Source of the DNA: Rectinema subterraneum
GTDB lineage: Bacteria > Spirochaetota > Spirochaetia > Treponematales > Rectinemataceae
Assembly (NCBI GenBank): GCA_009768935.1
Contig: WESA01000014.1
Coordinates: 1-50,700, forward strand
Reading direction: 5' to 3'
DNA: 50,700 nucleotides
This document shows, piece after piece, positions 24,810-31,655 of the stretch. A program made the position numbers and the translations under genes. How positions within the stretch are numbered: the stretch's first letter is position 1; the number at the start of each line of letters is the position of its first letter. The notes beneath the pieces were generated by a model. It did not search any database and was not told where the DNA came from. It saw only the letters and a program-made list of their open reading frames with translations.

Positions 24810-25657
24810 TGGTTAATGCGATTGCTATGTTCTTTGTAGAGGCGGGGGTAGCGACCACAGCGGGAGCGGTGAGCATGGCGGGGGCGGCAGCTATGGCCGG
24901 AGCTCCGAGCGGGGCAGGGGCTGATCCCTGGGTGGGGGTGCCAGTGGTCTATGTGCACGGAAATACCGGCTCATCGATCTGGTTTTCGCTCGTAATGAAT
25001 GTGCCGGGCTGTCATGTGGTTGCGTTCGATATGCCGAATTTCGGGCAATCCTCGCCACTGGAAGGCGACATAAGCATTCAGCGGTATGCAGCGTATGTTG
25101 CCGGCTTTATGGATGCAAAAGGGTTGAAAGGGGCGGTAGTGGTCGGCCATTCGCTCGGTGGGTGCGTAGTGCAGGCACTTGCGCTGGAGCGGCCGGATCT
25201 GGTGAAAGCCATGGTACTTGTCGATTCTGGCGCGCCGAACGGCCTTATTACACCGAAGGACAGACATCCTGCCATCGAGCTCATGCGCACAAACCGGGCC
25301 GTACTTGAGCAAGCGTTGAGAGCCGTCGTGCCGACGCTCAAGAATGACGAATTGTTCAAAGCCATTGTCGATGATGCACAAAAGATGGCTCAGCCTGCGT
25401 GGATCGGCAATGCGGAGGCGCTGTCGCACTTCGATATCACCGCCCGGTGCGCAGAATATAAGGGGCCGGTTCTGGTAATCCGCGGTGCGCTCGACCCGAT
25501 CATCACCGCCGATATGGCGGAAACAACAGCAAAAGCATATCCGGGGGCGCGCCTTGTGACGCTGGAAGGGGTAGGGCACTCGGTGATCGTCGAGCAGCCG
25601 GATACTTTTGTGCGCCTATTGGGTGACTTTGTGGGGGAACATGTGACTGCGCGATAA
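24791..25657 (+). CDS. Alpha/beta hydrolase with Ala/Gly-rich insertion
   Basis: 288 residues. Catalytic parts: VVYVHGNTGSS, FDMPNFGQSSP, nucleophile GHSLGG, Asp in GALDPIIT and His in GVGHSVIVEQP. Residues 20-48 are a low-complexity Ala/Gly/Met stretch between the first strands, absent from the paralogue before it. The opening MASGFVVVN and closing VIVEQP mirror the upstream gene. It may cleave a C-C or ester bond of an acyl intermediate in this module (inference). Confidence 0.8.
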   Translation: MASGFVVVNAIAMFFVEAGVATTAGAVSMAGAAAMAGAPSGAGADPWVGVPVVYVHGNTGSSIWFSLVMNVPGCHVVAFDMPNFGQSSPLEGDISIQRYAAYVAGFMDAKGLKGAVVVGHSLGGCVVQALALERPDLVKAMVLVDSGAPNGLITPKDRHPAIELMRTNRAVLEQALRAVVPTLKNDELFKAIVDDAQKMAQPAWIGNAEALSHFDITARCAEYKGPVLVIRGALDPIITADMAETTAKAYPGARLVTLEGVGHSVIVEQPDTFVRLLGDFVGEHVTAR

Positions 25658-25782
25658 GCGCTAATAAGTGGGCGAACAAGCATTTGCGAGGGCAGCCATG
25701 CATGCGAATACCCGGGCCGCCGTACGTTCATCGTTGAAGCAAGGCAAAATTCGTCAATATAGAGAGCAAAAGGGAGGTTTTC

Positions 25783-27039
25783 ATGTCCAAAGTCAGTATT
25801 GTCGGCGCGTACAACACGCAATTTGGTTCCTTTGTCAAAAAGAACAAGGAAACGGGCGAAGTCACCGATCTCAAGAGCATCTATGACCTTATGCTCGAGG
25901 CAGGCCGCGGAGCCATCGCGGATGCAGCCATCGAGGCGAAAGATATCGATGGTGTTTGGGTGGGCTCGTTTGCGCCGGGGCTTTTTGCCAATCAGGAACA
26001 TCTCGCGGCCTTTGCGACGGAAATCGCTCCGGATGCGCTGCGGTTCAAACCCATGTACCGCTGCGAGGATGCATGCGCGTCGGGCTCGGCGGCCATCTAT
26101 AACGCGCTCTATGCGCTCGAGGCGGGGCGGGCCAATATTGCGCTTGTGCTTGGCGTCGAAAAAATGAGCCTTCTCGATACCAAAGGCACAACAAAAGCGC
26201 TTGCTGCGGCATCGTACTGGGCAGAGGAAGGAGCGAAAGGCTATACCTTTCCCGGGCTTTTTGCTGAATATGCCAAAGGATATGCCGCTCATTACAGCCT
26301 CGATCCTGCCACATTCTCGAAAATGCTCGCTACGGTCGCAGCGCTGTGCTACAAAAATGGAATCGACAATCCGCTCGCGCATTTCGGCAAGGGTGGGCCG
26401 GCGGATCGACTCGGCCTTACAACTGCCCAGGCTATTCTCGATTTGCCGCCCGAAAAGAACCCGATGATTGCCGAGCCTCTGCGCCTTCATGATTGCTCAC
26501 TCATCACGGATGGAGCCGCGGCGATTGTTCTTGTCCGCGATGATACCTCGCTCGCAAAATCGGACAGGGCGGTCAAGCTGGCAGGTTTTGGCCATGTCAA
26601 CGAGCGCATCCCCATTTCAGTGCGTCCAAACTTGTACCAGCTTATGGCAGGCAAGGAAGCGGTGCGACAGGCATTTGCAGAAGCAGGGATTACCGCGCGC
26701 GATGTAGACCTTGCAGAAGTGCACGACTGCTTTACCATTACTCAGCTTTTGATTACCGAAGCGCTCGGCCTCTCGAAAGACGGACAAGCAGGCTATGACT
26801 ATATGGCAGGCCGATTTACCCGCGATGATGACCAGTGTGCAGTAAATCTTTCAGGCGGGCTCAAGGCAAAAGGCCATCCTGTGGGCGCTACCGGTGTTTC
26901 GATGCATGCGCTCGTCTACAAACAGCTCATCGGAGAGCCAATCGGGGCGATCCTCACGAAAAAGCGCCCGACAGTAGGGGTGACTTTCAATGTCGGTGGT
27001 TCCGGGGTCACCAATAGCGTGAGCGTGCTGAGCCGATAG
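25783..27039 (+). CDS. SCPx-type thiolase (acetyl-CoA acetyltransferase family)
   Basis: 418 residues. Nucleophile Cys98 (CEDACASGSAA), His314 (AEVHDCFTITQ) and His365 (GGLKAKGHPVGATG) are those of SCP-x/archaeal-type thiolases rather than the FadA/AtoB type. Such thiolases often work with a small DUF35 zinc-ribbon protein; none is seen in this window. AGGGAGG precedes the ATG. The reaction would be cleavage or formation of a 3-ketoacyl-CoA. The stop codon's last base is the first base of a solo IS end at 27039-27061. Confidence 0.88.
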   Translation: MSKVSIVGAYNTQFGSFVKKNKETGEVTDLKSIYDLMLEAGRGAIADAAIEAKDIDGVWVGSFAPGLFANQEHLAAFATEIAPDALRFKPMYRCEDACASGSAAIYNALYALEAGRANIALVLGVEKMSLLDTKGTTKALAAASYWAEEGAKGYTFPGLFAEYAKGYAAHYSLDPATFSKMLATVAALCYKNGIDNPLAHFGKGGPADRLGLTTAQAILDLPPEKNPMIAEPLRLHDCSLITDGAAAIVLVRDDTSLAKSDRAVKLAGFGHVNERIPISVRPNLYQLMAGKEAVRQAFAEAGITARDVDLAEVHDCFTITQLLITEALGLSKDGQAGYDYMAGRFTRDDDQCAVNLSGGLKAKGHPVGATGVSMHALVYKQLIGEPIGAILTKKRPTVGVTFNVGGSGVTNSVSVLSR

Positions 27040-27061
27040 TAGTGCTTCCAAGCTTGTGCCA
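27039..27061. repeat. Solo IS end
   Basis: These 23 bases match the left terminal repeat of the complete IS at 28404 at 22 of 23 positions, in the same orientation. No transposase sequence follows. It starts on the last base of the thiolase stop codon. It is either a relic of a deleted copy or the far end of a larger unit ending at 29762. Confidence 0.75.
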
Positions 27062-27190
27062 AAGCTAAGGAAGCGGTTCTGACGTTACCAACAGCTCAAG
27101 CGTGCTGAAAAAAAGAGCAAGTTTCCCCTTTTGTTTTGGCTTGAATATTTTTCTTATGAGCGCTAGGCTCTGCTGAATGGAGCGCAGGCG

Positions 27191-28399
27191 ATGAACATTG
27201 GTGATTTTTTGAAACGCAACAAAACAATGGTTGCCATGGTTGTCATGGTCATTCTGGTCGGGCTCGGCGAGAAAATGGCCGAGCGGTTCTTGCCGCTGTA
27301 CATTCTGGCCATTGGCGGTTCGACATGGGTAGTCGGCGGGCTCAACGCCATGGATAACCTATTAAGTGCCCTCTATTCGCTGCCGGGCGGCTATGCGGCG
27401 GATAAAATCGGTTTCAAGCGATCGCTTTTTCTTTTTACCGCGCTCGCGATGGGCGGCTACCTCATTGTCATTCTGTTTCGCAGCTGGCAGGCTGTCCTGG
27501 TCGGGGCGGTATTTTTTATCTCATGGACAGCTGTTTCCCTACCTGCAGTGATGAGCCTTGTCAGCAAGGCGGTGCCCAAGGAGCGCCGTGCGCTCGGGGT
27601 TTCTATCCATTCGTTTTTCCGTCGCATACCCATGGCGCTCGGTCCTATTATCGGCGGTCTTTTGATTGGCGCGTACGGCACCAAAAATGGCGTGCTCGTT
27701 GCGTTTGGCGCAGCATTCATTATGGCAGGCTTCTCGCTCTTTCTCATCCAGCGCTACATGGATAACGATGCCGGCGAGGGGAAAGACCGGGGCAGCCAGA
27801 AGATTCCTTTCAAGGACATGTTCAATCCCGCGCTGCGCAGTCTTCTGGCGAGCGATATTCTCATCCGCTTTGCCGAGCAGATTCCGTATGCGTTTGTCGT
27901 TGTGTGGGCGGTGAATAGCAACGGCCTGACCGCACTGCAGTTTGGCGTGCTCACCACCATCGAGATGGTGACTGCCATGCTGGTGTATATTCCTGTGGCG
28001 AATCTCTCCGATAAATACGGCAAAAAGCGCTTCGTGCTCATCACCTTCGGGTTTTTTACCGCATTTCCGGTTGTGCTTTTGTTCTCACATTCATTTCCGA
28101 TGTTTGTGGTTGCGTTTATCATTCGTGGACTCAAGGAATTCGGCGAGCCGACGAGAAAAGCCCTCATTATGGACCTTGCGCCGGAGGCAGCAAAGGCGCG
28201 CACCTTCGGCCTTTACTATCTTATCCGGGATGTCATTGTATCAATTGCGGCACTTTCGAGCGCTGCGCTCTGGAATATCGCCCCGGCAGTCAATTTTCTT
28301 GTTGCTGCAGGGTTCGGGGTTGCAGGCATCATCGTTTTTGCGATATTTGGAAAGGACCTGACAATGGTATCAGCGCAAAAGGCGCCAGCCTCGAAATAA
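27191..28399 (+). CDS. Major facilitator superfamily transporter
   Basis: 402 residues with about twelve membrane helices. Two MFS motif-A loops are visible: PGGYAADKIGFKRSL after helix 2 and NLSDKYGKKRFVL after helix 8. The N-terminus is short and cytoplasmic. A GGAG/AGG-rich stretch precedes the ATG. It sits between the solo IS end and the complete IS; its stop is 4 bases from the IS boundary. The substrate is not readable; the place between thiolase and acyl-CoA synthetase suggests an organic acid or related compound. Confidence 0.83.
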   Translation: MNIGDFLKRNKTMVAMVVMVILVGLGEKMAERFLPLYILAIGGSTWVVGGLNAMDNLLSALYSLPGGYAADKIGFKRSLFLFTALAMGGYLIVILFRSWQAVLVGAVFFISWTAVSLPAVMSLVSKAVPKERRALGVSIHSFFRRIPMALGPIIGGLLIGAYGTKNGVLVAFGAAFIMAGFSLFLIQRYMDNDAGEGKDRGSQKIPFKDMFNPALRSLLASDILIRFAEQIPYAFVVVWAVNSNGLTALQFGVLTTIEMVTAMLVYIPVANLSDKYGKKRFVLITFGFFTAFPVVLLFSHSFPMFVVAFIIRGLKEFGEPTRKALIMDLAPEAAKARTFGLYYLIRDVIVSIAALSSAALWNIAPAVNFLVAAGFGVAGIIVFAIFGKDLTMVSAQKAPASK

Positions 28400-28403
28400 A
28401 CAA

Positions 28404-29762
28404 GTAGTGCTTCCAACCTTGTGCCAAGCGAACAGCGCGCACTACCAAGCCAGCACCTCTATCTTCTACCCTCTCCTTTTCAGATGCGCGAGACCAGCGC
28501 ATCCTTCTTTCTTCACTCCCGAAACCATTTTATGCAAGCGCATACTTCGGAATGTACTCAGCCTTTGTTTTCCCTGGCGTCTTCCAGCGCTTCTCCCAGG
28601 TCCGTCGCATCGTCTCGGAGAGCGTGCAGCGGCTCAAGAATGCCCGTATCCCACCAGTGAGCGCCTGCACAAAGTGCTGCACAAGCTGCACCGGAATCCC
28701 CGCTGCCTCAGCATGCGTACGAGGATGCGCTCCTTTATGTGCGCGAATACGAAAGGGCTTGAGGTAGTTGTGGCCAAGGAGGTACAAGCTGAGGCGCATC
28801 ATGCCGTTTGCGACATTGCGGTTGAAACAGACTGTTTCCCGGTGGTGGTGCGCGAGGTCTTTGCGCAGCTCCCGGTCGATGTAGTTGGAAGAAAAAAGGG
28901 GATTGCTGAGGGTGCGGGGCAGCTTCGAGCTGCTCGTCCAGTGGACGAGGCGGGTTTGTTCAGTCTGCGTGCGGAAGGCTGCAAGCCTATGGAACACGCG
29001 CTGATAGTCGGGCTTTTCATCGGTGATGAGGACAAAGGGCCGGTAGGGAGCCGGTGGCTGCAGCTGCAGGGCGTGTACGAGGGTTTCGCGGAAGGAGCGG
29101 GCGAGTGCGCCGCGCTCTAAGGGGATACGACGGTAGAGCTCCCGCGCCTTTGCCTTCTGGGCAGCCGTCATGGTGCCCGACCTGCGGCGGCTGGCATGGC
29201 TGAAGTCGAGGATGAACTGGGAATGGGCAGTGATGGCGATGGGGATTTCGCTCGGGAAATACTGGGAAGTATCGAAGGAGACAAAGCCATCGATACAGAT
29301 ATCGTCATACCCCGCTCGGGATGCAAGGCAGATGCTGTGCAGGGCGATTGCCTGGCGGGTAAGCCGATCGATGCGATTGGACAGGAGGTTGAGGGAGACT
29401 GCGAGGTTGCGGCTCATGGCTCTGAGGCTTTCGCCGCTTCCCAGGCGGGCGACGATGTCGGGTAAGGCTACTGGCCGCTTCACATAGTAGGCTAACGAGA
29501 AGGTTTGGGAAGAGAAGGTCCTGTGGCAGGCGGCACACTGGTAGCGTTGGACGCGGCCAAATGCCTTGGTGGTATAGAAGCCCTTGGGCTTCGCCCAAGC
29601 GAAATCTGGTGCGTTACTGTGCCAGACACAGTGAGGATTCGGACAGAAAGGGAAGGATTGCATCGGCATCTACCTCCATAGAGAGTGGTGAGTCTTCTCA
29701 TAGAGGTAGACGCGAGAATGTGAATGCTTACTTCAACTCTGGCACAAGGTTGGAAGCACTAC
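28404..29762 (-). mobile_element. Complete insertion sequence, about 1.36 kb, perfect 23-bp terminal repeats
   Basis: Bases 28404-28426 are the exact reverse complement of 29740-29762. The single gene inside is a zinc-ribbon DDE-type transposase on the minus strand. The flanks (AACAA on the left, CCGAG on the right) show no target duplication, so the element may have been rearranged after insertion or may not make one. It lies between the 3' ends of the MFS and acyl-CoA synthetase genes. The IS family is not assigned; the zinc ribbon recalls IS1- and ISL3-like transposases. Confidence 0.88.
28530..29669 (-). CDS. IS transposase with N-terminal zinc ribbon
   Basis: 379 residues. A four-Cys zinc ribbon (FCPNPHC and YQCAACHRTF) is at 8-45, an HTH-like stretch at about 70-110 (GSGESLRAMSRNLAVS), then candidate catalytic residues: Asp in CIDGFVSFD, Asp in LITDEKPDY, Glu in the DRELRKDL/HHRET region. 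The gene is intact. It has long identical blocks with the truncated copy at 1-729, but many differences too. Confidence 0.87.
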   Translation of the reverse strand: MPMQSFPFCPNPHCVWHSNAPDFAWAKPKGFYTTKAFGRVQRYQCAACHRTFSSQTFSLAYYVKRPVALPDIVARLGSGESLRAMSRNLAVSLNLLSNRIDRLTRQAIALHSICLASRAGYDDICIDGFVSFDTSQYFPSEIPIAITAHSQFILDFSHASRRRSGTMTAAQKAKARELYRRIPLERGALARSFRETLVHALQLQPPAPYRPFVLITDEKPDYQRVFHRLAAFRTQTEQTRLVHWTSSSKLPRTLSNPLFSSNYIDRELRKDLAHHHRETVCFNRNVANGMMRLSLYLLGHNYLKPFRIRAHKGAHPRTHAEAAGIPVQLVQHFVQALTGGIRAFLSRCTLSETMRRTWEKRWKTPGKTKAEYIPKYALA

Positions 29763-31458
29763 CCGAGGTCTGCCGCTTCAGCTTTTTGGTCGTTGTCATT
29801 TCGAGCGGCTCATTGAGCAGTTGTATTCGCGTAATCTTCTGATACGGCCGCAGACGCTGATTGACTTCCGCGATGATTTCCTGGATTTGTGCTTCAATTT
29901 GCTCTGATGTGAGCTTATTTTGGGCAGCCCAATCCTGGTTCGGATAGACAAGCGCTTCGATCTCTTCTGCGACAGACTTGCCTTCGGGAATGTATCCACG
30001 CACAAGAATCTGTTCGATTTCGTCGTACAGCTGGAATTCATTCTCTATCTCTTCGGGATATACATTCTTGCCGCCTTCGGTGACTATAAGGTTCTTGATC
30101 CTGCCTGCGAGATAGAGATAATTTTCGTCATCGAGCTTTCCGAGATCGCCCGTTCTGAGCCAGCCGTCTTCCGAGAGCACTTCGGCTGTTTCTTCGGGCA
30201 TTTTGTAGTAGCCCTGCATGACCATGGGGCCGCGGACTACAATTTCGCCGATACCTTCTTCGTTCGGATTGTCGATGCGAATTTCGGCGCCAGGGATGAC
30301 CTTGCCTACAGAGGTTTCTTTGTAGTGCTCCACGGGGTTGAGCGTGAGGATCGGCGAGGTTTCGGTGAGGCCGTAACCCTGCACAAAGTCGATACCTAGC
30401 TGGTTATACTGGCGGAACACTTGAGGATCGAGCGGACCGCCGCCTGAAATGCAGATGCGAATGGACGACAGGCTCGCCTTCTCAAGCACTGAATGGAAAA
30501 TCTTCTTGCCTGGATTGACTCCGAATGCTTTCTTGATGAATCCCGAAATGGCCATGAGTGTCCGGATCAGCGCATACGCCACCGCGCCTTTTTCTTTTAT
30601 GCCTTTCATTATTCCCGACAGCAACTTGTTGAAAAGCATCGGCACGCCGAGGAACATTGTCACTTTAGCTTGCTTGAGATCCGAAAGAATTTGCTTGACC
30701 ACCATTTTCTTGCCAAACACGGTCTCGGCGCCGACAGAAAGCGACTCGATAAACACCGCAAGCATGGTGTAGGAATGGTGAATTGGCAAGAGTGCATAGA
30801 AAACATCGGTTTCTGAAATATTGAGATTCGATTGCGCGAGGAAGCAGTCGGACACAAAATTCTCGTGGCTGAGCATGACGCCTTTTGGTATGCCTGTAGT
30901 ACCTGACGTGAAGAGAATGGCTGCAAGGCTCTGCCCAGGAACGACAGGTGGCTCGAACTTGGTGCCACTAGGCGGGGCTAGATCATAGATGTAGTTCCTT
31001 GTGCCTTTCGCGAGGCTGAAACAAGGCATCGTGCTCAATTCTTTCTGCATCTCTTCGAATTTTTCTTCGTCTATGAAGGCTGCAGACACATCGCCGGCTT
31101 TTATCAGTGCCAGAATCTCTCGTGTCGGCAATTGGTAATCGATGGGAACAACCACCGCCCCTGCATACAGAACTGCGAGGTATGCCACCGCCCATTCTGG
31201 TGCATTTTTCCCTGTGACTGCGACATGGCTGCCCTTTGCAATACCAATAGAATGGAGGTATGCAGCGACTTTTACAGTGACAGCCTGTGCTTCTTTATAC
31301 GTGAGACTGACACGCTCAGGGCTATAGACTGTAAAACATGGCCTGTCGGGGAAGCGCTCCGTCACAATGTCGAAAAGCTGAGGGAGCGTCGGCCATTTGC
31401 CAGTAAAAACACGTCCTCGATATGCATCGAGAAATTTCCAAGGTTCTGTTTCGCGCAT
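29728..31458 (-). CDS. Long-chain acyl-CoA synthetase (AMP-binding), C-terminus supplied by the IS
   Basis: 576 residues. It would activate a fatty or other carboxylic acid to acyl-CoA with ATP. Adenylation motifs: P-loop ILFTSGTTGIPKGVM, GYGLTETSP, WLRTGDLG and GRIKNLIVTEGGKNVYPEEI; the catalytic Lys is in MTTTKKLKR near the end. The native 3' end is lost: after KRQTS the frame runs into the IS, so the last 11 residues (GSASNLVPELK) are IS-encoded. Because the catalytic lysine lies before this, activity is probably kept. The start at 31458 gives a normal N-terminus and no ribosome site, with a promoter just upstream. Confidence 0.87.
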   Translation of the reverse strand: MRETEPWKFLDAYRGRVFTGKWPTLPQLFDIVTERFPDRPCFTVYSPERVSLTYKEAQAVTVKVAAYLHSIGIAKGSHVAVTGKNAPEWAVAYLAVLYAGAVVVPIDYQLPTREILALIKAGDVSAAFIDEEKFEEMQKELSTMPCFSLAKGTRNYIYDLAPPSGTKFEPPVVPGQSLAAILFTSGTTGIPKGVMLSHENFVSDCFLAQSNLNISETDVFYALLPIHHSYTMLAVFIESLSVGAETVFGKKMVVKQILSDLKQAKVTMFLGVPMLFNKLLSGIMKGIKEKGAVAYALIRTLMAISGFIKKAFGVNPGKKIFHSVLEKASLSSIRICISGGGPLDPQVFRQYNQLGIDFVQGYGLTETSPILTLNPVEHYKETSVGKVIPGAEIRIDNPNEEGIGEIVVRGPMVMQGYYKMPEETAEVLSEDGWLRTGDLGKLDDENYLYLAGRIKNLIVTEGGKNVYPEEIENEFQLYDEIEQILVRGYIPEGKSVAEEIEALVYPNQDWAAQNKLTSEQIEAQIQEIIAEVNQRLRPYQKITRIQLLNEPLEMTTTKKLKRQTSGSASNLVPELK

Positions 31459-31465
31459 GTCATAT

Positions 31466-31494
31466 ATTATGCTGCACATGAGCTCCATTGAAAA
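31466..31494 (-). promoter_or_regulatory. Promoter-like element ending close to the acyl-CoA synthetase ATG
   Basis: On the minus strand: TTTTCA (31494-31489), 17-bp spacer, CATAAT (31471-31466). The ATG (31458) follows after 7 bases, so the transcript would be leaderless or nearly so. Confidence 0.4.
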
Positions 31495-31655
31495 GAGGCA
31501 CAGCGCTTGAACTCTGGATATATCATCTTTCCCCCTTTCCTGCAGCAAGGGTTTTGCGATATTCTTGTGGCACTTTTCTTTTGAAGAAGAATGTGCAGCG
31601 CGGCCGTATCCATTTGGCCAGCCAGCATTCAGCAGACGCGAATGTGGAGGAAAAG

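Noticed and set aside
28399..29767. Target-site duplication around the complete IS
   Set aside because: The bases flanking the 23-bp repeats (AACAA and CCGAG) do not match.
31488..31655. Upstream extension of valS from 31488
   Set aside because: The extra 56 residues are unlike ValRS, and a strong GGAGG site precedes the ATG at 31656.
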